From: Argopecten irradians
Lineage: Eukaryota; Mollusca; Bivalvia; Pectinida; Pectinidae
Length of the DNA stretch: 64,000 nucleotides
Reading direction: 5' to 3'
NCBI RefSeq assembly: GCF_041381155.1
Contig: NC_091142.1
Coordinates: 40,101,604 to 40,165,603 of the forward strand
In this document: positions 35,376 to 46,674 of the stretch, in pieces
How the letters are laid out: the number at the start of each line of letters is the position of its first letter
How positions within the stretch are numbered: position 1 is the stretch's first letter
Translations under genes and position numbers: made by a program
The notes under the pieces: model-generated
Seen by the model: the letters and a program-made list of their open reading frames with translations, nothing else
Databases searched by the model: none
What the model was told of the DNA's origin: nothing

Positions 35376-36428
35376 GGGACCGGCACGATTTTTTTAAATC
35401 TAACAGTATACAGATATATTATTATGGTATCAACTATCGAGAAAAACGGACCTTTTTTTAAAACCCGTGATTATTTTAATAAATGGGTTCTATACAACAT
35501 TGACGGATATCTTACCTTAAAGAGAAATAATTTATCTTTCCATTGAGTGCTTGATGAACAAAATTGGCCAAGTATTGACGAAGTTATGACTTGATGAATC
35601 GGGAAATTTACGAAAAATATGCTAGGTAGACATTTCCCTGTCCGGTCGAAATGTCGTCTCGGCTCTAATGGGTACCTCAAAACCAAGCCAAAATCACAAA
35701 ATCTACCTTGTGGTGGTAAACAGTACCCAGAACTGTGATCATGCACAATCTCCTTTGGAGGTGTCATGACTCGTACTTTGTAGAAACTCCATTTAAACAT
35801 CGTGTAGCTCACTTACTTTAACCGTCACCGCCGTGTTCATTTTTCTTTCGGAACGCTTCTCGACTTTACATATCGTGACTACATTATGCAAATTATGTTA
35901 TGTTGTGCTTGTGTGTAAACTCGAGAAGCGTTCCGAAGAACAAAATGAACATGGCGGTGACGGTTAAAGTAAGTGAGCTACACGATGTTTAAATGGAGTT
36001 TCTACAAAGAACGGGTCATGACACTTCCAAAGGAGATTGTGGATGGACACAGTTCTGGGTACTGTTTACCACCACAAGCGTAGATTTTGTGATTTTGGCT
36101 TGGTTTTTGAGGTACCCATTAGAGCCGAGACGACATTTCGACCGGACAGGGAAATGTCTACCTAGCATATTTTTCGTAAATTTCCCGATTCATCAAGCCA
36201 TAACTTCGTCAATACTTGGCCAATTTTGTTCATCAAGCACTCAATGGAAAGATAAATTATTTCTCTTTAAGGTAAGATATCCGTTAATGTTGTATAGAAT
36301 CCATTTATTAAAATAATCACGGTTTTAAAAAAAATAGGTCCGTTTTTCTCGACCGCCGAGTTCATACCCTTGATACTATAATATATATATATGTATACTA
36401 TTAAATTAAAAAAATCATGCCAGGTCCC
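35376..36428. repeat. 1.05 kb palindrome with ~500-bp arms
   Basis: The left arm (35376-~35870) returns inverted at ~35919-36428 around a ~50-bp spacer. The arms differ by scattered substitutions and small indels. Each arm, read outward from the centre, carries ATGAACAYGGCGGTGACGG, then an open frame beginning FKWSFYK that includes FLRYPLEPRRHFDRTGKCLP (left arm has VLRYP). Each frame reaches TCTCTTTAAG|GTAAGATATC, a good splice-donor match. It could be an inverted duplication of a gene's first exon, or a foldback transposon end. Confidence 0.85.
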
Positions 36429-36941
36429 TGTGATATATATATAAGGCAAACAAAAAATAAATTGAAAAAAGCCTAATAATTTTTCATAATTTTTAATGTT
36501 TTCACACTGATAAGATTTTCCCATCCCATTCTTTTTCAGGATATAATCATAAGCATTTTTTTGGTTGGAAATGATATGTGACAGTGTAAGATTCCACTTG
36601 TGGGAAATCTTTACAACATTTATAACAGATGGCCTTGTTAAGGTTCATGTAATGGCTTTAACCAGTGATATTTTGCAAGCCTAAAACGCATTACTGTGCT
36701 GCTATTGAACAGAACTAATTTCATTAATTGTTGGTATATACCATGGCTAACTGTCAGTCTTACTGTTGATAAGTAATTTGTGAAGCTGCTTGTAAATTTC
36801 AGTAAAATAAGAGAAAAATGTATATTTCTGGAGAAGACATAGAACTCGTGTGAATTGCATTGATTGCACCAAATAAACATGCTATAGTGTTCAGTAGTGA
36901 CTATGCCAGGTACTCCAACAGTTTGTTTGGCAAAATCGGAC

Positions 36942-37321
36942 CAGCGAATAGCGCAGGAGCCTATTGTTGTAAATGCAAATGGCTGCTTTAAATGGCGGAT
37001 CACAAATATAGCATATAAGAAGACATTTTAATTGATACAAGTGCTCTTATATACACTATAATGTACTCTGAACATGACAAGAAGAATATTTACGAAAAAA
37101 ATAGTTAAAATGTGGACTTTGAGGCTCTTTCCGGAAATTTGCATTTTTCGCCCCAAACAGATTGTTTGAACTATTTTTTTTCGTGAAGAGTCTTCTTGTT
37201 ATGTTCAGAGTACCTTATGGTGTCTATAAAAACATTTGTATCAATTGAGATGGCTTCTTATATGGGATATTTTTGATCCGCCATTTATAGCAGCATTTTT
37301 TAGGGATCCGGCGCTATTTGG
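36942..37321. mobile_element. Palindromic MITE, ~160-bp arms
   Basis: The left arm GCGAATAGCGC ... AAATGGCGGATCACAAATAT ... CTGAACATGACAAGAAGA reads back as TCTTCTTGTTATGTTCAG ... ATATTTTTGATCCGCCATTT ... GGCGCTATTTG, with a ~55-bp spacer. No coding sequence. Its right end abuts the start of the 0.9 kb duplicated segment. Confidence 0.75.
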
Positions 37322-38230
37322 CCTAGCTAGTGGTATGAAGCTGTCTCCAGTAAATATAAACCTCATGAATAACCACCGTCACTTTTACATCCCCTTGTAG
37401 AATTAAACAAAATGTCTCCGTTAGCCAAATATATACTGTAACCCTCACCCGTAAAACAGTAGTTCACCTCCAATTGAATACTTAGCCCACATGTCTGCTT
37501 CTGATTTGATGAAAATAAAAAAAACCTACCTCTACTATATGTAGGACATATGTATATTTTTTCCAAAACCAGATGCAGACGCCGGTTGTGACTTAGGGAA
37601 AAGACGCTAGCACACAAACTTCCGCCAATTAACCCCACACCTTTCGCAATGTTTACTCCATCCCAACTCGCACCGATAGTAATATACATATATATATATA
37701 GCTAACACCAAGATTATATGCATAATTCGAACTGCATAGATATAAAAAGAATCTCTCAATCCGAAAGATATGATATTCCTACCGGCTACGACGAATCATT
37801 TTGCTTCCCCTCGTTTCACTCAACTCTGATACACTGCGCATGCCTAGAAAATGGACTACCTACATGACCGATAAATACACGTATTTTAGTCAATAACGTG
37901 AGTAACTTATAACTATAGTAAAATCCCACAGACAGGGATCTGAGAATAAGTTACAGTTGATTATGATAAATGTCAACGTGAGATTTAAATAGTATTAATA
38001 TATTTAAATCTCTGATAGTCATTATGGACCCACAGAGTACAATTGACTATTTTAGACGTCTTAGGGGTCAAGATCAAAAATGGTAAAAAAAAACATACTC
38101 TACATTGTACATAAAAACAGGTCTTCAAAAAAAAACGGTTACTGTCGTTAGAAAGAGTCATAATTTTCTTTTCAAAATCACCATACACAATTATACAAAG
38201 TCTTATAATATTGTTTCATTTCAATTTCAG
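37320..38230 (+). repeat. Tandem duplication, copy 1 (5' exon, intron and acceptor)
   Basis: It matches 38279-39148 from GGCCTAGCTAG to TTTCATTTCAATTTCAG with small indels. It includes a donor-like site AATAAC|GTGAGTAACTT (exon end 37897) and a strong acceptor (ending 38230). In this copy the acceptor is followed by ATGAAATGGATTCAGTCGC, not by the synthetase exon. Confidence 0.85.
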
Positions 38231-38278
38231 ATGAAATGGATTCAGTCGCTTATTTCTCGTTGTGCATGCATGTTTTCT

Positions 38279-39148
38279 GGCCTAGCTAGGTGGTATGAAG
38301 CTGTGTATGTAAATATAAACCTCATGAATAACCACCGTCACTATCCTTACACCCCTTGTAGAATAAACAAAATGTCTCCGTGACAAATATACTGTAACCT
38401 CACCCGTAAAACAGTATTCACCTCCATTTTTGAATACTTAGCCCACAGGCGTCTGCTTCTGATTTGATGAAAATATAAAAACCTACCTCTACTATATGGT
38501 AGGACATTGTATTTTTCCAAAACCAGATGCAGACGCCGGTTGTGACTTAGCCTAGACGCTAGCACACACCACAACTTCCGCCAATCCCCCCCACACCTTT
38601 CCAATGTTTACTCCATCCCAACTCGCACCGATAGTAATATACATATATATATAGCTAACACCAAGATTTAATATGCATAATTCGAACTGCATAGATATAA
38701 AAAGAATCTCTCAATCCGAAAGATATGATATTCCTACCGGCTACGACGAATCAGAGTTGCTTCCCCTCGTTTCACTCAACTCTGATACACTGCGCATGCC
38801 TAGAAAATGGACTACCTACAACCGATAAATACGTATTAGTCAATAACGTGAGTAACTTATAACTATAGTGATCCCACAGACAGGGATCTGAGAATAAGTT
38901 ACAGTTTATTATTATATAATATCAGAGATTTAAATCTCTGATAATATGGACCCATCAGAGTACAATTGACTATTTTAGACGTCTTAGGGGTCAAGATCAA
39001 AAATCGGTAAAATCATATTCTACATTGTACATAAAAACAGGTCTTCACAAAAACGGTTACTGTCGTTAGAAAGAGTCATAATTTTCTTTTCAAAATCACC
39101 ATACACAATTATACAAAGTCTTATAATATTGTTTCATTTCAATTTCAG
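38279..39148 (+). repeat. Tandem duplication, copy 2 (upstream region of the synthetase gene)
   Basis: This copy directly precedes the synthetase coding exon. The donor-like AATAAC|GTGAGTAACTT ends an exon at 38847 and the acceptor AATTTCAG ends at 39148, implying a ~300-bp 5' UTR intron. The promoter probably lies in or upstream of this segment. Confidence 0.8.
38800..38847 (+). other. Candidate non-coding first exon of the synthetase gene (3' part)
   Basis: The donor GTGAGT at 38848 pairs with the acceptor at 39148. The exon start is unknown. A second version lies at 37897 in the upstream duplicate and could serve as an alternative first exon. Confidence 0.35.
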
Positions 39149-39170
39149 ACGCCGTGCTTCATCAGCAAAT

Positions 39171-40808
39171 ATGTCCAAATTCAGCTATTTATCCTGCCCA
39201 AACCCGAAAGAGCAACACTACAAATCCTTTGTCGATATCTTTAGGGAGAGAACTGAATCGACCCCCGATAAGGAGATATTCATACATAGACTCCCTGACG
39301 GAGGGAGAAAGGCACTAACGTACAAAGAACTCTCTGACAAGGCCACTAAACTCGCCAAGTATCTTGTATCTAAAGGAATATCAGTCGGTGATAGTTTTGC
39401 TATTATGGGAGCAAATTCCCTCGAGTGGGTCATCGGGGAAGTCGCCATTTTTATGACGGGGGCCGTGGCCGTCCAATGTCAAGGTTCTTGTGAAGAGTTC
39501 AACGAGACTGTACTGCTTCTGAAATCAACCCAATGCAAGGCGATTCTGCTCGACCCAAACAATGACCCCAGGTATTTATCGGAAATGTCAAAATTCTTTC
39601 AAGAAAAGGAAACACAAATCCGTGATCCCGAAACCCCCAGAGTAGTATTACTCAGCAAACCTGTTGGCGTTGACCTGCCATTTATCGGGGACATACTTTC
39701 AGAAGAGGAAGACTCAAAAGTGTTATTACCTGTAGTTCAACCAGAGAGCTCGGCTGTTATTTTTACAACCTCTGGATCGTCAGGGATACCAAAAATGGTG
39801 GAATTCACGCATTTTGCATTAACCAATTCGCCAATTGGAAACTTTTTCACGACTGAGAATGACATTACTTTTTCAGACAGGCCATTCACATGGCTAGGAG
39901 GAACGCCAATATACAGCCTTGCTGGCGGCTATGCGCGAGTTTTTACAGACCCAAAAATAATTTTGCAAGAGGAGAAAATTCAAACTGTCTGGGAAATTCT
40001 GAAGGAAGAAAAGTGCACTGTTGCAACACTTTTCCCCTATGCACTCAAAGACATGCTTGATAATGCAGAGGAAATCCTAGCGACAGGCTACAAACCTACT
40101 TCTATCGCGACAGGCGGCCAGATTCCTGGGAGCCACCTTAATGCTATCGCTGGGAAATTTTGCGAACGTATATACAGTGTCTACGGATCAACAGAAGTAG
40201 GCCTAGCCACCAGAGTATTCCTGACAGCGGAAACGGCAGTAGGAAATGTGGGAAACATGGTACCTGGCTATGAAGTCAAAATTATTGGAGACGGGAATAC
40301 AACTCTTGAACGCGGGCAAATTGGCGACATTGTCTTGAGATCGCCATGGATGTTGAAAGGGTACAGGAATTCTCCAGAAATGAATAAGGACTCCTTCCTT
40401 GAAGGCGGTTGGTTTCGAACGAGCGACATCGGTATCATAACTGAAGACGGAAAGTTTTTCATGAAGGGGAAATCTGCAGACGTTATCAGAAGAGGAACGA
40501 AGAAAATTATGTATAGCGCAGTGGAAATAGCAATGAATAATTTCCCAGGAGTCAAAGAAGTGGTAGTTGTAGCATTGCCGGATGCTCGTCTGCTGGAAGA
40601 GGTCTGCGCATGTGTAATCTTCGAGGACGATGTCAGTATCCCCGAACATGAATTGCGAAAATTATGTCTGGATAAACTGGGCGATAATGTAACTGGGGAC
40701 TCGCCGACATTTTATCTCACGTTTAAAACCTTCCCTCGACTGGGTAATGGGAAAATAGATAGGATAACGATCAAGAAAGAAGCCATGGAAATACTGAAGC
40801 TCTGCTGA
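39171..40808 (+). CDS. AMP-binding acyl-CoA synthetase-like enzyme, copy 1
   Basis: A 545-residue ANL-superfamily adenylating enzyme, complete, in one exon. Members activate a carboxylic acid as the acyl-AMP and usually pass it to CoA; the sequence looks closest to medium-chain ACSF2-like ligases, but the substrate cannot be read. Motifs: phosphate loop TTSGSSGIPK (~199-208), SVYGSTEVG (~336-344), RTSDIG (~415, with the ribose-binding Asp) and the C-terminal NGKIDR with the probable catalytic Lys (~525). The usual GRxKD hinge is divergent (KGKSADVIRRG). The ATG at 39171 is chosen because the acceptor at 39148 rules out upstream codons and because copy 2 starts with the same MSKFSYLS. There is no targeting peptide. 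An AATAAA lies about 185 bp after the stop. A paralogue follows 5.9 kb downstream on the same strand. Confidence 0.93.
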   Translation: MSKFSYLSCPNPKEQHYKSFVDIFRERTESTPDKEIFIHRLPDGGRKALTYKELSDKATKLAKYLVSKGISVGDSFAIMGANSLEWVIGEVAIFMTGAVAVQCQGSCEEFNETVLLLKSTQCKAILLDPNNDPRYLSEMSKFFQEKETQIRDPETPRVVLLSKPVGVDLPFIGDILSEEEDSKVLLPVVQPESSAVIFTTSGSSGIPKMVEFTHFALTNSPIGNFFTTENDITFSDRPFTWLGGTPIYSLAGGYARVFTDPKIILQEEKIQTVWEILKEEKCTVATLFPYALKDMLDNAEEILATGYKPTSIATGGQIPGSHLNAIAGKFCERIYSVYGSTEVGLATRVFLTAETAVGNVGNMVPGYEVKIIGDGNTTLERGQIGDIVLRSPWMLKGYRNSPEMNKDSFLEGGWFRTSDIGIITEDGKFFMKGKSADVIRRGTKKIMYSAVEIAMNNFPGVKEVVVVALPDARLLEEVCACVIFEDDVSIPEHELRKLCLDKLGDNVTGDSPTFYLTFKTFPRLGNGKIDRITIKKEAMEILKLC

Positions 40809-41298
40809 GAAAAAGGTAGCTTTATCATATTTACAGTTGCACGTCATCCAATCGATTGCCAACGTGCGAATCCATGGGTCATCGTAAACAATGCTGCAAT
40901 AAGCATAGGTATAGTGTAAGCATGCTCATGTACATGTATATCTAGTTGGCAGCGGTCAATGAGTTCCGTTTTAGCTGCTTGCTTATTAACAAATAAATGT
41001 TAAATGGTTCAAAAGATTCCTTCTAGCTTCTTTTTTTCATTTATATTCGTATGGTAACAGACACCCATCACTATTTTCAAGAATTAAATAAAGAAACACA
41101 GGTTATACATGGTTAGTATCTTTTAATACAAGGTTAATTTCGGTGTGGAACAAAGGAAAGCCCAAGGGGACAACTTGACAGATTTTTCAGGATTTTAAAA
41201 CGAAATTTTTCAAGGAAATATTGGCTTTGTAAAAAGGTTTTTGAGAAGTAATATTTCATTTGAAACAGAACAATTCGAATACTGAGCCTCCAAACACC
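40809..41298. other. 3' UTR and intergenic
   Basis: It holds the likely poly(A) signal AATAAA near 40992. Nothing else supported. Confidence 0.5.
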
Positions 41299-41408
41299 TA
41301 GTCCGCTAAACCTGCCTATTTTATTAGGCTTTTTTATTTTTTTATTTTTTTTTTGCCTAATATATATTTTTTTAAAAGCCTAATAATATAGGCAGGTTTA
41401 GCGGACTA
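41299..41408. mobile_element. 110-bp MITE with 9-bp target duplication
   Basis: The ends TAGTCCGCTAAACCTGCC and GGCAGGTTTAGCGGACTA are perfect inverted repeats, followed inward by TATTAGGC / GCCTAATA. CCAAACACC flanks both sides (41290-41298 and 41409-41417). A 9-bp duplication suggests Mutator-like mobilisation; 8-bp hAT is the alternative. Confidence 0.85.
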
Positions 41409-41521
41409 CCAAACACCAGCCAGATGTCAATTGAGCTAGGCCCCCGAAGACACAACAACTCACACCTTCCACACGTACTCCTATTTCTTGAAACATGTCA
41501 ATTTTGCAACAAGGTCTAACA

Positions 41522-41885
41522 AGATATCCAGTATAAGATTTAATTGTTGATCAATGCCATAGACGTTTATTGTGTATAGAGATTATCCATATCGTTAGGA
41601 ACGACAATTCGGTTACTGTGGAAACCAGATACCCAGTGTAATATTTAATTGTTGATCAATGTTATAGACGTTTATTGTGTATAGAGATTTTCCATATCGT
41701 TAAGAACGACAATTCTGTTACTGTGGAAACCAAATACCCAGTTTAATATTTAATTGTTTATCACTGCCAGACGTTTATTGTGTATAGAGATTATCCATAT
41801 TGTTAGAAACGACAATTCGGTTACTGTGGAAACCAGACACCAAGTGTAATATTTAATTGTTGATCAATGTCATAGACGTTTACTT
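41522..41885 (+). repeat. ~105-bp tandem repeat, about 3.4 units
   Basis: Units starting AGATACCCAGTGTAATATTT recur at 41522, 41628, 41732 and 41835. Each contains AATTGTTGATCAATG, AGACGTTTATTGTGTATAGA and CGACAATTCGGTTACTGTGG. Confidence 0.85.
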
Positions 41886-42149
41886 AAATGCTGTAGCAAA
41901 GTCCATTATCAAGTCAGTTTGTTTTGATTTTGGCGATTTGATATGTCCTGAATGAGAACAATGATTTTGTTTCGTTTTATCTTTTTGCACAGAAACCGCG
42001 TTGAAAGTCTGTCATATAAGATTTCGGTTTTTCCAAGGCGACTTATTCTGGTTTAGGAAATAATATGTATAACAATGACACACAACGCCATTTGTCTGTT
42101 GATATTCACAGCGAGTAGTTTTTAAGAGGTACCGCGAGCTGACTAGATA

Positions 42150-42204
42150 TTAGGCAAAATGTTTTTAAAAAAGCCTAATAAATATAGGCAGGTTTAGCGG
42201 ACTA
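42150..42204. mobile_element. Partial copy of the 110-bp MITE
   Basis: TATTAGGC ... GCCTAATAAATATAGGCAGG then TTTAGCGGACTA matches the right half of the element at 41299-41408. The left TIR is missing. Confidence 0.7.
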
Positions 42205-42475
42205 AGCTGCGAGTTGACCTAGTCTTGACCTAGTTTAGGACACTGCACATACGGTTAGTCAGGCGCTGCTAGCTGAGTGAGGAAGAATTGGAGATCTCAA
42301 CTGTAAAGTGTAAGTATATCACCATGCAAATATGTCATCTCGTGTGATATTTATATATAACATTACTTAAACACCATTGAAATAATTGATGTATGCTATC
42401 TATAGTTTCTTAACTTCGTAAATGCTTGAATGGTTGTTCTGATAGGTCTATGAGTTTTCCCCTTCAGTGGAAATA

Positions 42476-42839
42476 TTAAAGATGCTCCACCGCCGACAGA
42501 CCAAAAATGATATTCATCATTTGAACAATAATTGGTGTTTAATCGTGTATATAATAGTCTAATTAACACAAAAAATAATATAAAATAATTTATTTTGCCT
42601 TTGGTACATGCGCATTCAGTAGTTCATTTCATATAGGATATAGTGGTACGGATTTTTTTCGGGATGCAATTAATTATTTTTCATATTTTTAACTTGAAGT
42701 AAAATTAGAAGCTCAAACTTTTCAATTGTATTAATGGTGTAAAGTAAGTAACTTTTGTGACTGAAGAAAAATACTAAATCGTCTGCTCGAGTTTTTAATA
42801 GTGAAAAAATACCATTTGTCAGCGGTGGAGCATCTTTAA
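42476..42839. mobile_element. TTAA-flanked MITE, copy 4 (best preserved)
   Basis: TTAA at 42476-42479 and 42836-42839 flank inverted ends AGATGCTCCACCGCCGACAG and TCAGCGGTGGAGCATCT. The ~356-bp interior is AT-rich and non-coding. This copy defines the ends used to recognise those at 6340, 10409 and 24994. Confidence 0.85.
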
Positions 42840-44847
42840 CCATTGACCAATATAACATGTCACTGATTTAAACCTCTTACTAACCGTTTAGTATCTTTAC
42901 ACATAATAAAATGATTTCATAACAATAAATTCACTTTCAAATTTTCACTGCAAACTGATAATTATTTTTTCTTTGTTTTCATACCAAATCTGGTTTTCTG
43001 ATTAGCCAAAAATTTTTTTTGCATGCCTCTATGAAACAAATTTTGTTTGTAAACTTTTGTGAGAATGCGCGGATTCACAAGGTTTGTAAACAATTTATTT
43101 TCATACCCCGATAAAATTTAAAAAAAAATAGTGACATCAATGCTTAAATGAATCTGTAGTTTCTTATATCATGGTCTGGTGCATTGCTTCACTGACCTTG
43201 CAAAAGTATAACTTCACTTGTTATATATATTACGCATTCACAACAAGTTGTTTTCTAATTTCTGTGTGCAACTTAATACACATCGAAAATAGAGTCATAA
43301 TCTCTTAACTAACTATAAATAGCAAAATGTTTTACCAAACAACTGAATACTACATATTTTACTTTGCTCTGATTACATTTTATTTTTCACTATATCTATT
43401 TCAGTATGATTATTCTGCCATAAATATACCCTTGGATAGCGAAGTTGTATGTCTATCTGTGTCTGACTGTTTGTCTGTCCAATAAATATGGCAATGGAAA
43501 TTATCAAAACGCTCTAACGAAGAAATAAACTACTTATGTACTTGTGTAAATATCATAGATATGTTTTCTCGAATATCTTAATAATTGAAATGCAGCATTA
43601 TTTTATAAGAAGCAGATCGAAAGTGTCTTTCATCATTTACAAGCTTCAATAATAACAACTACTCACACTAACTGATAGTATATAGGGTGTGCTTTATGGA
43701 TTGAAGTAAGTCTCCTTTATTTGAATCCAGACATTGTGAAATAGCTACCTGAATATCTACAACTACTTAATTGGTCCCACATTTTAAAATACGTAATCTT
43801 AGACGGCCGTATAAAGGAACGTGAGTCATTCCAAAACGAGTAACATATAAAAGGAGCGGGTCGGTGTGGTTTCTACATACAATGTAGTCACTCAGCTAAC
43901 TGTTGTTCTACAATCATTTCAGATACGTGCACAGTTAATTTGCATAAATAAATATCGTTTTTGCAATGATGTTATCAGAATTAGGCATTAGTGAAAGGCT
44001 TGAATAATCGTGATTCTCCTTCCACTTAACTCGACTCTGTTTATCGACATGCATACTTCAAACTACCCTAAAACACAGAAAAGATATGATATTGTCAGTA
44101 AAGTTTCTCGTCATATATATATATATAACATGCAATAAAACTTGTATATGTACGACGTGGTAGAGCATAGCCAGGACCCTTAATCATCGTGTCTTAAATC
44201 TGGGCTGAACCCTGGGAACAATAAAACATGAATATATGACCAGACAGACACATATGTAAGCTAGCGATCAGTTTCCACAAGTTGTAAGAGCACATACATC
44301 TTTATTCATAACATGTAATGAAATACCCCACAATTTGATGCGTAATTACCGACTTGCTGCATCCCCATTTGTGTTCAAGAACTAAATATAGGACACAAGT
44401 TTATCTGACAATTTTGCTACCATGGTAGCTATTATAATCGGTAGCTTTGCCTGCCATGTTGTTGGAATTTCACATGGTTAGAAATAATCTCTTCACTGTG
44501 ATTTGTTGGCCAAAACTTTTTACGTGTTGATTGGTTACTTGTTGTTGAAGATGTCATGTGTGTAAGGGGTACCAGGGGGAAATTGTTGCAAACGAATTAT
44601 CTATTCAATATTGAAAATTCATTTTGGGACTCTTTTGTCTATGAAATCATTTCACCGGCATATCAGCCAATCAGAAGCAACGTTACAAACGACGACGCCA
44701 TTTTTTTCCTTTATGGGCTTATAAAGTAAATTTTTAAGCCAATTAAAATGCTAGTAATAAGCAAAATTGAATTATTGACCGACAACTAGAAAAAGCATTC
44801 GGACTTCTCTGGGTTTATTGAATGATAATCTTTAGTAAATTAAATTA
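42840..44847. other. Intergenic, no gene seen
   Basis: AT-rich sequence without supported genes or repeats. Confidence 0.5.
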
Positions 44848-45005
44848 TAAGGATTAATTTGAATATATTTTTTACGTTATGGAGATATAACACAAAAATC
44901 TGAGTGTACTCTCATCATAAATAGCTTCGCGGTTTATTTAGAGTACACTCAGATTTTTGTGTTATATCTCCATAACATAAAAAAATCTATTCAAGTTAAT
45001 CCTTA
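44848..45005. mobile_element. Hairpin element, ~65-bp arms
   Basis: The left arm TAAGGATTAATTTGAATATA ... CTGAGTGTACTCT and the right arm AGAGTACACTCAG ... TTCAAGTTAATCCTTA surround a ~27-bp loop (ATAGCTTCGCGG). The arms are nearly perfect, suggesting a fairly young foldback MITE. Confidence 0.8.
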
Positions 45006-45344
45006 GTTATTCTCTGAAATCACACAAGGAGGCGCTACATGTACTGAAAAGAATGAATCGGTAAGTCTAGAGAGGTTTCAAAAGTTCGATGATATGCCGA
45101 GTTTTGTTCATCCATATATAAACTGTAAGCTAGCTGATCATGACGTACTTGTAGTAACTGTTCGTACATGGGAGATGCTAAAACAAAATGTTTGGCTTTA
45201 CTTAGTGGATATTTGTTGAACTGTATGCGCTAAAGTAAAGTGCAGTTTTATCCGAAATAATTCTTACGCTTGTTTATATTATATGCGTATGTACATCGTA
45301 TTTCACCAACTTGTCCAAGTATATCCGTACTTCGTTCATTGTAT

Positions 45345-45655
45345 ATTAGACGGGAAACCTTTGGAAAAGGGTCCACTACACCTTCTAAACAACTTTATTA
45401 AAATATTCGAAACGTAATTCTCATAACGTATTTTGTTTCCCGACGTCGTCCTAGTTACCACGCGGCAGTTGACTATTACTATTTACCACGCGGCAGTTGA
45501 CTATTACTATTTACCACGCGGCAGTTGACTATATTACTATTTACCACGCGGCAGTTGACTATTACTATTTACCACGCGGCAGTTGACTATTACTATTTAC
45601 CACGCGGCAGTTGACTATTACTATTTACCACGCGGCAGTTGACTATTACTGCAGA
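45345..45655 (+). repeat. 28-bp minisatellite (7 units) inside a dispersed repeat
   Basis: The unit TACCACGCGGCAGTTGAC + TATTACTATT is repeated seven times from 45456 to about 45650; one unit has 2 extra bases. The left flank (TCATAACG, TTTCCCGACGTCGTCCTA) matches the single-copy form at 15990-16100. Confidence 0.85.
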
Positions 45656-46674
45656 CACGATTAGAGCTTTAACGAGTGCCATTTAAAAACATGAAAATTA
45701 ACTAATAATTAATAGATAGCAATACAAAGGACAGATCTAGACTATACTAATTCTACCTGACAGGTGTTTAACACTTTTTCGTGGATATTTAATTTTACGA
45801 TTTCCTATCGTCCGCGGAATACGCGAAAATTAACCGCACGCTACAATATAATTTATCAACATCAGTTCAAGTGTCACTGACATCTGTGAGATGCTGTCAG
45901 CAAAGTCATATATGATGTTTTCATCCACGATAGGGTTTTATCAAATGTTATCCTGTAGCAGTACACAAAAAGAAAATTCTTCACATGAAATCTAAACTTC
46001 AATTCGCTAGCCAGAGGTATACAGTACGATACCCTCCCCGAAACCATTGAAGTTTCCACACTGTGTCACCTGCTGGATCACCGCTGTTGCGACACTTCCA
46101 TTTACGTAATCAGCAACCAAACAATTGATTAAAAATACAGCACGTAATGTTAGCATATTTGTTTATTAGCTCAAACACCAGTTCTTGTGCTTCAAGCTTC
46201 AGTGTGTCCAAAGTGATGAAATCGAGTTATGTCTTTCCATAATTTGTTTAACTTTGTGAAACAGAAACCACAAGCTTTTCCTATTTGTCTGGAGACCAAT
46301 TACAACGTATCCAAGTACTTTTTAGCTTGTCTAAAATATTTATTTATTAATCATAAATAGTAAATAACACCATTCTAGACCGCTGGAGGAAGCTTTTGCT
46401 GCCAGACATGGTCACTGCCACCACTTCAGTTTAGTTTTGTTGATATATAAAGTGCGCGTTTCCATTGGTCAACTGAAACTAATTACATCAAACTAATCAG
46501 AATTTGAAAGCAAGATCTATCAAGGGTTTTAGGGAGAGTATCGCACTGAATATCCACGGCTATCGAAGTTGAACTGCGTTTGGCACTTTCAAAATATCAT
46601 TACATAACATTTTACGTTTCGAACTAAATATTTTTGAAATTGTTTTGTTTTCTTCAGACGCCATCTGTCAGAGA
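45656..46674. other. Upstream region of synthetase copy 2
   Basis: It ends with an acceptor, TTTTGTTTTCTTCAG (ending 46657), followed by ACGCCATCTG, parallel to ACGCCGTGCT in copy 1, so a 5' UTR intron is shared. The first exon is not located. I find no trace of the 0.9 kb duplication found before copy 1. Confidence 0.5.
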
